Origin: Syntrophaceae bacterium UBA2192
GTDB taxonomy: Bacteria; Desulfobacterota; Syntrophia; Syntrophales; UBA2192
Assembly: GCA_002327315.1 (NCBI GenBank)
Contig: DCVI01000152.1
Location: 1 to 46,033, forward strand
DNA: 46,033 bases
Reading direction: 5' to 3'
The notes under the pieces: model-generated
What the model was told of the DNA's origin: nothing
Databases searched by the model: none
Seen by the model: the letters and a program-made list of their open reading frames with translations, nothing else
Shown: one piece after another, positions 32,346 to 39,914 of the stretch
Layout: each line of letters opens with the position of its first letter
Numbering within the stretch: the first letter of the stretch is position 1
Translations under genes and position numbers: made by a program

Positions 32346-33149
32346 ATGTCTTATCAATTTCTCGAAATCGCAATCGAAGACCACGTCGCAACGGTAACCC
32401 TCGCAAGAACGGAAAGCATGAATGCCCTGAGCCTCTCCTTCACGGCGGAGATCGCTCAGGCCTTCCGGGAGCTGGGCGCAAACGACGAGGTGCGGGCGAT
32501 CGTGCTGGCAAGCGAGGCAAAGGCCTTCTGCGCCGGCCTCGACCTCAAGGAATTCGCCGCAATCGGGCTGAAGGGGACGGCCAAGTCGAGCCTGGAGTTC
32601 CCCGAGAAGCTCCGCGCCCTCTTTGAGAGCTGCGACGGAATCGAGGCCTGCCCCAAGCCCGTCATCGCCGCCGTCAACGGGATGTGCATCGGCGGGGGTC
32701 TCGACATCGTCTCGGCCTGCGACATCCGCCTCTGCACGGAGGATGCAAGCTTTTCCCTGCGCGAGGCGGCCATCGGGCTCGTGGCCGACATGGGCGTGCT
32801 TCAGAGGCTCCCCCACGTGATCGGACAGGGGTTCACGCGGGAGATGGCATTCACGGCGCGTTTCTACAAGGCAAAGGAAGCGGAAAGGATGGGCCTTGTC
32901 AATGCCGTCTTCCCGGACCAGCCTGCCATGATGGAGGGTGCGAAGAATCTTGCCCGCCAGATCGCCGCCAACGCCCCGTTGGCCGTCCAGGCGACGAAGG
33001 AGGTCCTCAACGTGAGCCGACAGGCCACCGTCCAGGACGGGATGTCGCTTGCCAAACACAAGAACATGGTCCTGATGCTCTCGCAGGATCTCAAGGAGGC
33101 CTTCGTTTCCTTCATGGAAAAGCGCAAACCCGATTTCAAGGGGAAGTGA
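32346..33149 (+). CDS. Crotonase-family enzyme, dienoyl-CoA-isomerase-like active site
   Basis: 267 residues from the ATG at 32346, seven bases after GGGAGG. Typical enoyl-CoA hydratase/isomerase fold with the oxyanion-hole GMCIGGGLD. The segment REAAIGLVADMGVLQRLPHVIG closely follows that of delta3,5-delta2,4-dienoyl-CoA isomerase (ECH1): the acidic pair Glu and Asp eight residues apart is kept, as is the Asp in GGGLDIVSACD. This favours an isomerase acting on dienoyl-CoA intermediates over a simple hydratase, though crotonase substrates are hard to read from sequence. It sits between rlmN and a hydroxyacid dehydrogenase with no other fatty-acid genes next to it. Confidence 0.8.
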   Translation: MSYQFLEIAIEDHVATVTLARTESMNALSLSFTAEIAQAFRELGANDEVRAIVLASEAKAFCAGLDLKEFAAIGLKGTAKSSLEFPEKLRALFESCDGIEACPKPVIAAVNGMCIGGGLDIVSACDIRLCTEDASFSLREAAIGLVADMGVLQRLPHVIGQGFTREMAFTARFYKAKEAERMGLVNAVFPDQPAMMEGAKNLARQIAANAPLAVQATKEVLNVSRQATVQDGMSLAKHKNMVLMLSQDLKEAFVSFMEKRKPDFKGK

Positions 33150-33188
33150 TTCGCACCCGGGTGCAAAGCAAGGAAGGAAAGATCCGGC

Positions 33189-34181
33189 ATGGCTCAAAAA
33201 AAGAAGATTCTCGTTACGGGGCGGCTTCCCGATGAAGTCATGGAGCGCCTTGCCGCCGTCTGCGACATGGAGGCAAACCGGGAAGACCGGCCCATGGAGA
33301 GGCAGCAGGTCCTGGATAAAATCGCCGACAGGGATGGGCTGCTCTCCGTGATCACGGACCGCGTCGACGCGGAGCTCATGGACAGGGCGCCCAACCTGAA
33401 GATCATCTCCAACCTGGCCGTGGGGACCAACAACATCGACGTGGCGGCCGCCACGGACCGGGGCATCGCGGTGACCAACACGCCGGGCGTGACGACGGAA
33501 CCTACGGCGGATTTGACGCTGGGGCTGATCCTCGCCGTGGCACGCAGGATCGTGGAAGAGGACCGTCTGACGCGGGAGGGGAAATTCCAGTTCTGGGCGC
33601 CCATGCTTTTTCTCGGCCGATCCGTTGCGCGAAAGACCCTGGGGATCGTCGGCTTCGGCGCAATCGGGCAGGCCGTGGCAAAGAGAGCGCGGGGGTTCGA
33701 CATGCGGCTCCTCTATCACCAGAGACGACGGCTGGACCCGGCAAAGGAAAGGGAGATGGGGATCGAGTATGCCGATTTCGGGAGGCTGCTCCGGGATTCC
33801 GACTTCGTGAGCCTTCACGTGCCCCTGACGGACAAAACCCGTTATCTCATCGGGATGCCGCAGCTCAAGCAGATGAAGCCGACGGCATTTCTCATCAACG
33901 CCTCACGCGGCCCCGTGGTGAATGAAAAGGAACTCGTGGAGGCGCTTCGGATGGGGGTCATCGCCGGCGCCGGCCTCGATGTCTACGAGAACGAACCGGC
34001 TCTTACTCCGGGTCTGACGGAGCTGCCGAACGTAGTCCTGACCCCCCACGTGGGAAGCGGCACGATCGAGGACAGGACGCTCATGGCCCGCATGGCCTCC
34101 GAAAATCTCCTGGCCGGACTGAAGGGCGAGGTCCCGCGCTACATCCTCAATCCCGATGTCTTCAAGAATACGAAAAAGTGA
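33189..34181 (+). CDS. D-isomer-specific 2-hydroxyacid dehydrogenase (glyoxylate/hydroxypyruvate reductase-like)
   Basis: 330 residues. Reduces 2-oxo acids to D-2-hydroxy acids with NAD(P)H. The dinucleotide loop is GIVGFGAIGQAVAKRA near residue 150; the catalytic Arg is in NASRG, Glu in DVYENEP and His in TPHVGSG, the full Arg-Glu-His triad. VGTNNIDVAAATDRGIAVTNTPGVTTEPTAD in the lid region, read as a block, points to the GyaR/GHRPR subgroup (glyoxylate or hydroxypyruvate), but substrate prediction is uncertain. It starts 39 bases after the crotonase gene and is likely co-transcribed. Confidence 0.88.
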   Translation: MAQKKKILVTGRLPDEVMERLAAVCDMEANREDRPMERQQVLDKIADRDGLLSVITDRVDAELMDRAPNLKIISNLAVGTNNIDVAAATDRGIAVTNTPGVTTEPTADLTLGLILAVARRIVEEDRLTREGKFQFWAPMLFLGRSVARKTLGIVGFGAIGQAVAKRARGFDMRLLYHQRRRLDPAKEREMGIEYADFGRLLRDSDFVSLHVPLTDKTRYLIGMPQLKQMKPTAFLINASRGPVVNEKELVEALRMGVIAGAGLDVYENEPALTPGLTELPNVVLTPHVGSGTIEDRTLMARMASENLLAGLKGEVPRYILNPDVFKNTKK

Positions 34182-34224
34182 CATACCCCATCATCAAAAT
34201 ATATTGATAAATTGCGCAACCGAT

Positions 34225-34258
34225 GTTACAAGCAACATCCATCATTGTTACTTGTAAC
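34225..34258 (+). promoter_or_regulatory. Paired operator-like sites before the small DNA-binding-type gene
   Basis: GTTACAAGCAAC (34225-34236) and its inverted near-copy GTTACTTGTAAC (34247-34258) are centred 22 bases apart, about two turns of DNA. The second ends three bases before the GTG and twelve before the ATG of the following gene, so a bound protein would cover the translation start and probably the transcription start. A third copy, GTTACAAGTCAC, lies inside that gene at 34543-34554. Confidence 0.6.
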
Positions 34259-34269
34259 GGGTGAATGGC

Positions 34270-34746
34270 ATGAAAAAAGAAGCAGATAGAATAAGGCGGT
34301 GGCGCGAACGTCAGAAAGCCGAGGGAAAGACCTCATTCACAATCCTGCTCTCCCAGGAGGCCCGGGAATTTCTGGCCGAGGAGAAGGAAAAAACAGGTGA
34401 AAGCTACGCCATCATCGTGGAAAAGGCACTGAATACCCTGAAAAAACAGGGATACAGGCCACCTGTTCTGAGAACGTTTCCAAAGCGGGAGGATGCCGTG
34501 ACCAGGGCCGCCTCAAGGGAGCATCGTCCCGCGATTACCCCCGTTACAAGTCACGAAAACGGGGCTCAGCCCCGGATCCTGATCGATGATCTGGCCAACT
34601 ACCCGAGCCTGGAGGACATCGAACGCGAGCAGACGGGAAAGGAACAGAACGGCATATACGACCTCAAGTCCAACGAGGGGCTCATCACCCGGCTGCTGCG
34701 CTCATCGGCAGGACCCTTCGGCCGGAAGAAAAAGTGGTTCAAATGA
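34270..34746 (+). CDS. Small probable DNA-binding protein, ribbon-helix-helix-like N-terminus
   Basis: 158 residues from the ATG at 34270; a GTG at 34261 would add three. I do not recognise a named family. Residues 1-55 are basic, then show TSFTILLSQEAREFLAEEKEKTGESYAIIVEKAL in pieces that fit a beta strand followed by two helices, as in ribbon-helix-helix repressors. The middle is Pro/Arg-rich and disordered, and the C-terminus (SNEGLITRLLRSSAGPFGRKKKWFK) is strongly basic. Paired inverted sites overlap its start, which suggests autoregulation. Its TGA stop overlaps the next start codon (ATGA), coupling it to the APH-like/kinase gene. Confidence 0.6.
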   Translation: MKKEADRIRRWRERQKAEGKTSFTILLSQEAREFLAEEKEKTGESYAIIVEKALNTLKKQGYRPPVLRTFPKREDAVTRAASREHRPAITPVTSHENGAQPRILIDDLANYPSLEDIEREQTGKEQNGIYDLKSNEGLITRLLRSSAGPFGRKKKWFK

Positions 34747-36311
34747 CCCACCCGAAACTCGTCGAAGCCATGTCGAGGCCCGATTTCTACCCCCACCGTC
34801 CGGAGAAGGTGGAACTCGTCCAGACGCACATCTCCTTTGTCTTTATCGCGGGGGATCTTGTCTACAAGGTGAAAAAGGCCGTCGATTTCGGCTTTCTCGA
34901 CTTCACGACGCTCGCGAAGAGAAAGTTTTTCTGCGAAGAGGAACTGCGCCTCAACCGACGGCTGGCGCCGGAGACCTATCTCGAGGTTGCCGCGATCGGG
35001 GAAGACGCAGGCAGCGCCCTGCGTCTCGGAGGCGGGCGCCCCGTCGAGTACGCCGTCGTGATGAAGAAGCTCCCCCTCGATCGGATGCTGAAAAAACTCC
35101 TCGCCGAAGGGAAAGCGGGCGTCGATGCCATGGACGCAATCGCCCGGAAGGTGGCCGATTTCCATCGCAAGGCCGAGACGGGGGGCGAGATAGACGCCAT
35201 CGGCGGGATCGACACGATTCGGCGCAATCACGACGAGAACTTCGAGCAGACGGCGAAATACATCGGGCTGACCATCCCCAGGGCCCGCTACGATTTCCTT
35301 CGTGAATACGTGAACCGGTTCCTGGAGCGGGAACGGCCGCTGCTGGAAAAGCGCGTGCGCGACCACCGGATCCGCGACTGCCACGGAGACCTCCACGCCG
35401 AGCACATCTGCCTTGCCGACGGGATCATCATCTTCGACTGCATCGAGTTCAACAAGCGCTTCCGTTACGGCGACGTGGCGGCCGAGGCGGCCTTTCTCGC
35501 CATGGACCTGGACTACAACGGCTACCCCGAGCACGCACGCGCCTTCGTCGAGGCCTACGTGCGCCACTCCGGGGACGAAGAAGTATTGCGCCTGACGGAA
35601 TTCTACCGCTGTTACTACGCAACCGTGCGCGGAAAAGTGATCAGCTTCCGCGTTGACGATCCGCACATCGGAGGCGCGGACCGGGATGACGCCGCCCGGA
35701 TGGCGGCGCGCTATTTCGATCTTGCCCTGTCCTACGCGGCGCGGCCCGCAAACAAGACGCTTATCCTCGTGGCGGGCCTCATGGGGACGGGCAAGAGCGT
35801 GATGGCCCGGGCCCTTGCCCCCCTGATCGGCGCGGAGATCGTCCAGACGGATGCCGTCCGGAAGGAGATGCTCCGGATTCCCGCCTCCGAGCACCGCTAC
35901 GAGGGGTTCGGCCAGGGCATCTACTCGGCCGACATCTCCCGGAAGACCTACGCGAAAGCGCTGGAGACGGCACTGGGGAAATTGACGACAGCCGGCGCCG
36001 TCATCATCGATGCCTCGTACAAAGACAGGGAGGAGCGGTCGAGGGCCTTTGATGCCGGGCGGCGGGCCGGCGCCGACGTGTTTGTCCTCGAGTGCACCTG
36101 CCCCGAAGATATCATCGAAAAACGGCTGCAATCGAGGCAGTCCGGCGGCGGGGACGTCTCGGACGGGCGATGGGAGATTTTCCAGGCACAAAAAGGGGAT
36201 TTCGAAAGGATCGAAGAGATTCCCGAAGGACATCATCTTGCCGTGGATACGTCGCTCGCGCCGGAAGAAAACGCCTTCATGTTCCTGAAAAAGATATCGG
36301 GGGCGGGGTGA
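34743..36311 (+). CDS. APH-like kinase fused to P-loop AAA/zeta-toxin-like ATPase
   Basis: 522 residues from the ATG at 34743, which overlaps the previous stop. The N-terminal half resembles aminoglycoside/choline-type phosphotransferases: FVFIAGDLVYKVKKAVDFGF, then the catalytic loop RDCHGDLHAEHICL and IIFDCIEFNKRFRYGDVAAE. The C-terminal half begins near residue 345 with Walker A GLMGTGKSVMARAL, followed by VIIDASYKDREERSR, as in small-molecule or nucleotide kinases of the AAA_33 type. Databases often call such fusions bifunctional aminoglycoside phosphotransferase/ATP-binding proteins, but the true substrate is unknown and no resistance role should be assumed. It converges with bamD, with one base between the stop codons. 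Confidence 0.8.
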   Translation: MTHPKLVEAMSRPDFYPHRPEKVELVQTHISFVFIAGDLVYKVKKAVDFGFLDFTTLAKRKFFCEEELRLNRRLAPETYLEVAAIGEDAGSALRLGGGRPVEYAVVMKKLPLDRMLKKLLAEGKAGVDAMDAIARKVADFHRKAETGGEIDAIGGIDTIRRNHDENFEQTAKYIGLTIPRARYDFLREYVNRFLERERPLLEKRVRDHRIRDCHGDLHAEHICLADGIIIFDCIEFNKRFRYGDVAAEAAFLAMDLDYNGYPEHARAFVEAYVRHSGDEEVLRLTEFYRCYYATVRGKVISFRVDDPHIGGADRDDAARMAARYFDLALSYAARPANKTLILVAGLMGTGKSVMARALAPLIGAEIVQTDAVRKEMLRIPASEHRYEGFGQGIYSADISRKTYAKALETALGKLTTAGAVIIDASYKDREERSRAFDAGRRAGADVFVLECTCPEDIIEKRLQSRQSGGGDVSDGRWEIFQAQKGDFERIEEIPEGHHLAVDTSLAPEENAFMFLKKISGAG

Positions 36312-36312
36312 G

Positions 36313-37083
36313 TTACTTCTTGCCTTCCTGCGCTTTTGGGGCTTCCGTTGCCTCTTTGGCTTTCCGGGTCTCCGCGGCGCTTTGCGCCCCTTTCGCCCTT
36401 CGGCCCTCTTCTTCCTTCATCCGCTGTTTCGTTTCCTCGATGAAGCGGTTTGTCTTGTAATCGAGCCCCAGGTTGGCGTAATCCCGCCGGATCCCCTCGA
36501 AGCGCTTCAGCGCCGCTTCGTACTTTTTGGTGCGGTAATAGAACTCGCCGACGTAGAACTCGTGCTCGGCCTGGCGCTGCTTGACCTCGCGAAGATTCTT
36601 CTCGGCCATGATGGAGAACTTGCTCTGGGGGAAGCGGGCCATGAGCCGCTCGAATTCCTTGCGGGCCTTGACGGTCTCGGACTGGTCCCGGTCGATCGTC
36701 TGCATCTGCTGGTAATGGCACATTCCGAGCTGGAACATGGCATAGGGGACATTCGGGTTCGTGGGGTGAAGATCGACAAAGCTGTTGTAGGACACCTCGG
36801 CGTCTATGTACTGCTCGTTCTCGAAATAGGAATCGGCAATGCCCAGCTCCGCCATGAGGGCAACGGGATTGAGGGGGTATTCATCCCGCACGCGGGTGAA
36901 GGTCTCGATGGCCTTCTTGTAGTCGCCCTTCTTGTACTGCTCGTAGCCCTTCTGGTAGATCCCCTCCGGTGTCTGGCGCACCCGGGGCTCCTTCCCCCAG
37001 ATGCTGTCCCACCAGGCACAGCCGGTGAGCGACGCGAGAAGGGATACAAGGACGACTGCCGCAAGCAGGCGCCTGTTCATCAT
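36313..37083 (-). CDS. bamD: Outer-membrane protein assembly factor BamD
   Basis: 256 residues from the ATG at 37083; an ATG at 37110 would lengthen the signal peptide by nine residues. The signal peptide MMNRRLLAAVVLVSLLAS ends in the lipobox LTGC, so this is a lipoprotein. Five tetratricopeptide-type repeats follow (YQKGYEQYKKGDYKKAIETF, ALMAELGIADSYFENEQYIDAE, MFQLGMCHYQQMQ, FYVGEFYYRTKKYEAALKRF), with the BamD pattern of helical pairs. It binds BamA at the inner face of the outer membrane and helps insert beta-barrel proteins. The C-terminal 40 residues are Lys/Glu/Ala-rich and likely unstructured. Confidence 0.9.
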   Translation of the reverse strand: MMNRRLLAAVVLVSLLASLTGCAWWDSIWGKEPRVRQTPEGIYQKGYEQYKKGDYKKAIETFTRVRDEYPLNPVALMAELGIADSYFENEQYIDAEVSYNSFVDLHPTNPNVPYAMFQLGMCHYQQMQTIDRDQSETVKARKEFERLMARFPQSKFSIMAEKNLREVKQRQAEHEFYVGEFYYRTKKYEAALKRFEGIRRDYANLGLDYKTNRFIEETKQRMKEEEGRRAKGAQSAAETRKAKEATEAPKAQEGKK

Positions 37084-37140
37084 GCTGTTTCCGGTGTTCT
37101 CTGTTTTCATACGTTCCGACGATGGCCCCGGGCAAAATAA

Positions 37141-37175
37141 AAATGGAGGCCCCTGTTTCACAGGGGCCTCCATTT
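37141..37175 (-). terminator. Strong intrinsic terminator of the thioredoxin gene
   Basis: A perfect 15-bp stem: AAATGGAGGCCCCTG, loop TTTCA, CAGGGGCCTCCATTT. On the minus strand it is followed by a T-rich run (TTTTTATTTT counting the stem end). It lies directly after the thioredoxin stop at 37184 and before the bamD start, so it insulates the two minus-strand genes. Confidence 0.9.
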
Positions 37176-37183
37176 ACCGTTTT

Positions 37184-37513
37184 TTACAGGGCCTTGTCCA
37201 TCAATTCTTTCAGCCGCTCCTTCGGAACAAGGCCGATGAGCTTGTCCAGGACCTTGCCGTTCTTGAAGAGGATCATGGTGGGGATGCTCATCACCCCGTG
37301 ATTGCCCGCCAGTTTCCGATTTTCATCGACATTCACCTTGGCCACGGTGAGCTTGCCTTTGTATTCTACGGCAAGTTCTTCGAGTACCGGGGCAATGGCC
37401 CGGCAGGGCCCGCACCAGGGCGCCCAGAAATCGACGAGGGCAGGTCGGTCGGACTGCAGGACCTCGGCGTCAAAAGTCCCTTCGTTGACATGGATGATGG
37501 ATTCTGAGCTCAT
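37184..37513 (-). CDS. trxA: Thioredoxin
   Basis: 109 residues from the ATG at 37513; an in-frame extension to 37555 has no ribosome site, whereas GGGGG lies seven bases before the chosen start. The active site is FWAPWCGPCRAIAP (W-C-G-P-C) and the cis-Pro loop is VMSIPTMILFKNG. Standard small cytoplasmic disulfide reductase that keeps protein thiols reduced with thioredoxin reductase. It is monocistronic, judging from the terminator directly downstream and the divergent array-filled spacer upstream. Confidence 0.97.
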   Translation of the reverse strand: MSSESIIHVNEGTFDAEVLQSDRPALVDFWAPWCGPCRAIAPVLEELAVEYKGKLTVAKVNVDENRKLAGNHGVMSIPTMILFKNGKVLDKLIGLVPKERLKELMDKAL

Positions 37514-37555
37514 GGGCTTACCCCCTTGTCTTTGTATAAAAAAATATGCCACCAA

Positions 37556-37689
37556 TAAACGGCGAAGTCAAGCTTCCTGCAGGGCAAGGCCGGGCTTGCC
37601 GGCACCCTGTCAGGCATGAACGCAGAGGAGTGCGCCCGCACGGGCACGAAGGTTTTGACAGGCCCCGCCGATTCTGGTACACGAAAGCA
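37556..37689. other. Spacer upstream of thioredoxin, no gene seen
   Basis: Part of a gap of about 310 bases between trxA and the nucleoside phosphorylase. I see no conserved frame or promoter I would defend. The remainder of the gap is occupied by two heptamer arms. Confidence 0.4.
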
Positions 37690-37724
37690 GGCTTAGGGCG
37701 TAAGGCTGAAGGCTTAAGGCAGAA
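37690..37724 (+). repeat. Heptamer array, left arm, upstream of the nucleoside phosphorylase gene
   Basis: Units GGCTTAG, GGCGTAA, GGCTGAA, GGCTTAA, GGCAGAA. Opposed to the arm at 37776. Confidence 0.78.
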
Positions 37725-37775
37725 GACAATAAAGAAGTTCCGCGCTGAACCCGTAAAAGGGGATCTTTTTATCAT

Positions 37776-37810
37776 CGCCATAAGCCCTATGCCATAAGCC
37801 ATTCGCCATT
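37776..37810 (-). repeat. Heptamer array, right arm, upstream of the nucleoside phosphorylase gene
   Basis: Units CGCCATA, AGCCCTA, TGCCATA, AGCCATT, CGCCATT, ending 13 bases before the phosphorylase ATG. It shares the string CCCTATGCCAT with the array at 31118, 6.7 kb away. Confidence 0.8.
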
Positions 37811-37823
37811 ACTTGAGGTACTC

Positions 37824-38534
37824 ATGGCGCCCATCGGCATCATCTCGGGGACGGTTCTGCACGGGACAAGCGTCTTCAAGGGCCTGCGTAAAGAACACGT
37901 GGTCAACGAGTTCGGGCGGGTGACCGCCTGGGTCTCCAAACAGATCGCCCACATCTCCCGCCATGACCGTGACCCCGGCGACTACATCCTGCCCCACCTC
38001 ATCAGCCATCAGGCCAATCTCACGGCCCTGAAGGCCCTCGGAATCCGGGACGTTGTCGCCGTCAACTCGACGGGGTCCCTGAAGAAGAGTCTGCCCCCGG
38101 GTTCCATCGTCGTGCCCGACGATTTCATCCTGCTTACCGACACGCCCACGGTCTTCACGAACCAGCCCGTCCACATCACGCCCGATCTGTCCGGCGAGGT
38201 GCGACGCCGGCTCATCGAGGCGGCCGGAGCCTGCGGGATTTCTGTCGTCGAGCGAGGCACCTACTGGCAGACCGAGGGACCGCGGCTCGAGACGAAGGCG
38301 GAAATCCGCATGATGGCCCCCTTTGCCGACATCGTGGGAATGACCATGGCCGCCGAGGCGATCATTGCAAAGGAGCTGGGACTCTCCTACGCCGCCCTGT
38401 GCTCGGTCGACAACTACTGCAACGGGGTTGTGGAGACACCCCTCACCATGGAGATGATCATCGAGGGAGCGAAAAAGAACCGGGAAACCATGATGACAAT
38501 CGTCAGCACGTTCATCGAAAGGAGCCAGGCATGA
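37824..38534 (+). CDS. MTA/purine nucleoside phosphorylase (MTAP/PNP family)
   Basis: 236 residues. Phosphorolysis of a purine nucleoside, probably 5'-methylthioadenosine, methylthioinosine or a 6-oxopurine nucleoside, feeding purine and methionine salvage. Family landmarks are VNSTGSL near residue 80, TEGPRLETKAEIRM near 150, GMTMAAEAIIAKELGLSYA near 172 and SVDNYCNG near 195. At 236 residues it is compact, like the PNP-type bacterial members, and I cannot tell adenosine from inosine preference with confidence. No strong ribosome site is visible before the ATG. Its stop overlaps the cobalamin adenosyltransferase start (ATGA). Confidence 0.85.
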   Translation: MAPIGIISGTVLHGTSVFKGLRKEHVVNEFGRVTAWVSKQIAHISRHDRDPGDYILPHLISHQANLTALKALGIRDVVAVNSTGSLKKSLPPGSIVVPDDFILLTDTPTVFTNQPVHITPDLSGEVRRRLIEAAGACGISVVERGTYWQTEGPRLETKAEIRMMAPFADIVGMTMAAEAIIAKELGLSYAALCSVDNYCNGVVETPLTMEMIIEGAKKNRETMMTIVSTFIERSQA

Positions 38535-39046
38535 AGTTCTCAAAGAAGGGCGACACGGGGGAAACCAGTCTTCTGGGCGGGCAGCGGGTCCCCAAGTTCG
38601 ATCCGCGGCCGGAGGCCTACGGGACGCTGGATGAAGCCAGTTCCGTCCTCGGGGTGGCCCGGGGAATGACGGGCAACGGCAGGATCAAGGACATCATCCT
38701 GCAGGTCCAGAAAGACCTCCTCGTCATGGGGGCCGAGATGTCGACCCTTCCCGAGGACATGGGCAAGCTCACCCAGAGGATCGGGGCCGCCGACGTGGAC
38801 CGCGTCGAAGACCTCATCGACAAACTCCAGGAGGAGGTCCCCTTCCCGCGCGAGTTCATCTACCCGGGAAAGAATGCCATCTCCGCTCAGATCGACGTGG
38901 GCCGCACGGTCATCCGCAGGGCCGAGCGCCGGGCGGCCGACCTCAAGCAGAAGGGGCTCTTGAACAGCGCCGAGATCCACCAGTACCTGAACCGGCTCGC
39001 CGACATGCTGTTCACATTGGCCCGCTACGCTGAAGAGAAAGGCTGA
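38531..39046 (+). CDS. ATP:cob(I)alamin adenosyltransferase, PduO type
   Basis: 171 residues. Transfers adenosyl from ATP to cob(I)alamin, making the AdoCbl cofactor of mutases and dehydratases. Diagnostic words: the N-terminal GDTGETSLLGGQRVPK phosphate loop, TLDEASSVLG near residue 38, RRAERRAADL near 132 (Arg residues for ATP) and YLNRLADMLFTLARY near 155. Its start overlaps the stop of the nucleoside phosphorylase gene. That coupling makes metabolic sense as nucleoside salvage next to cofactor adenosylation, but this is inference. An AdoCbl-dependent enzyme is expected elsewhere in the genome. Confidence 0.92.
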   Translation: MKFSKKGDTGETSLLGGQRVPKFDPRPEAYGTLDEASSVLGVARGMTGNGRIKDIILQVQKDLLVMGAEMSTLPEDMGKLTQRIGAADVDRVEDLIDKLQEEVPFPREFIYPGKNAISAQIDVGRTVIRRAERRAADLKQKGLLNSAEIHQYLNRLADMLFTLARYAEEKG

Positions 39047-39060
39047 CGACGCAAGCGTCA

Positions 39061-39129
39061 GGATCGAGGCCCGAGGAACGAGGATCGAGGAAAGGATCCA
39101 AATGTGTGATTCGGGAATCGGGCTTCGGG
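39061..39129 (+). repeat. Two direct heptamer arrays between the adenosyltransferase and esterase genes
   Basis: First array: GGATCGA, GGCCCGA, GGAACGA, GGATCGA, GGAAAGG (39061-39095). Second array: ATTCGGG, AATCGGG, CTTCGGG (39109-39129), ending 19 bases before the esterase ATG. Unlike most pairs these two are in the same orientation. The second shares words with 24415 and 39772. Confidence 0.75.
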
Positions 39130-39148
39130 CGAGATAGAAGCGACTACC

Positions 39149-39769
39149 ATGAAACTCTTGAAGACCGGGACAATCGCGCTGGCGGTGGTCCTGGCTGTCT
39201 ATTTCGGCTACCGCCACTTTCTCCATCACCCGCCGGTGAAAAATCCCCGGCCGGCAGGCGAGAACATCATCTGCTTCGGCGACAGCCTCACCTATGGCAC
39301 CGGCGCATCACAGGGAATGGATTATCCCACCCAACTCTCCCGTCTCATCGGCAAACCGGTCATCAACGCCGGCATCCCCGGCGACACGACGGCTACAGCC
39401 CTGGCCAGGCTGGAGAGGGACGTCCTCGGCCGCTCCCCGCGCATCGTCCTCATCACCCTCGGCGGAAACGACATGAAGAACCGCCAGGACCGCGACCGGG
39501 CCTTTAGAAACCTCAAGGCCATCATTACCTCCATCCAGGGCCGGGGGGCGCTTGTCATCGTGGGAGGGCTCGACGTCCCGATCTGGGGGAGAGGTTTCCA
39601 GGAACACTACAGAAAGGCCTGCGAAGAGACGGGGGCCGTGCTGGTGCCGGACATCCTGAAAGGTCTGCTCGGAAACCCCGAAAGGATGAGCGACACCATC
39701 CACCCTAACGATGCAGGCTATGGCGTCATGGCAGGGTATTTCCACGAGGCGATGAAGCCGTACCTGTAA
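39149..39769 (+). CDS. SGNH/GDSL esterase (TesA/arylesterase-like), secreted or membrane-anchored
   Basis: 206 residues. The N-terminal helix (TIALAVVLAVYFGYRHFL) is a signal anchor or uncleaved signal peptide. Block I FGDSLTYGTGASQG carries the nucleophilic Ser, NAGIPGDTT supplies the Gly block, LGGNDMKN the Asn, and DTIHPNDAGY the Asp and His. All four SGNH residues are intact, in the order of TesA-type acyl esterases/lysophospholipases. The substrate is unknown, with short acyl or aryl esters being usual for the group. It lies between two heptamer-array spacers and is probably transcribed alone or with the adenosyltransferase upstream. Confidence 0.85.
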   Translation: MKLLKTGTIALAVVLAVYFGYRHFLHHPPVKNPRPAGENIICFGDSLTYGTGASQGMDYPTQLSRLIGKPVINAGIPGDTTATALARLERDVLGRSPRIVLITLGGNDMKNRQDRDRAFRNLKAIITSIQGRGALVIVGGLDVPIWGRGFQEHYRKACEETGAVLVPDILKGLLGNPERMSDTIHPNDAGYGVMAGYFHEAMKPYL

Positions 39770-39771
39770 AA

Positions 39772-39806
39772 CGGGCATCGGGATTCGGGTATCGGGTCTC
39801 GGGAAA
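39772..39806 (+). repeat. Heptamer array after the esterase gene
   Basis: Units CGGGCAT, CGGGATT, CGGGTAT, CGGGTCT, CGGGAAA, beginning three bases after the esterase TAA. Confidence 0.8.
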
Positions 39807-39830
39807 GACAGTACAGACCAGGGAATAAGC

Positions 39831-39868
39831 AAATCCCCCTTTAATAAAGGGGGATGCAAGGGGGATTT
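39831..39868. repeat. REP-like element with two alternative hairpins
   Basis: AAATCCCCC starts the element, an inner hairpin ATCCCCCTTT-AAT-AAAGGGGGAT (39833-39855) follows, then GGGGGATTT (39860-39868) repeats the 3' arm. The 5' arm can therefore pair with either 3' arm. G5/C5 hairpins of this kind are dispersed in many bacterial genomes; here it sits between a heptamer and a nonamer array. Confidence 0.65.
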
Positions 39869-39869
39869 G

Positions 39870-39914
39870 GACCAGATAGACCAAATAGACGAAATAGACC
39901 AGACGGACTAAAAC
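39870..39914 (+). repeat. Nonamer array, left flank of the 143-residue gene
   Basis: Five 9-base units: GACCAGATA, GACCAAATA, GACGAAATA, GACCAGACG, GACTAAAAC. The TAG stop of the minus-strand gene (39908-39910) is inside the last unit. The family recurs inverted at 40342 and direct at 42515. Confidence 0.88.

Noticed and set aside
34743..36311. Aminoglycoside resistance gene
   Set aside because: The APH-like half is fused to a P-loop kinase and lies in a chromosomal housekeeping context; the fold alone does not indicate drug modification.
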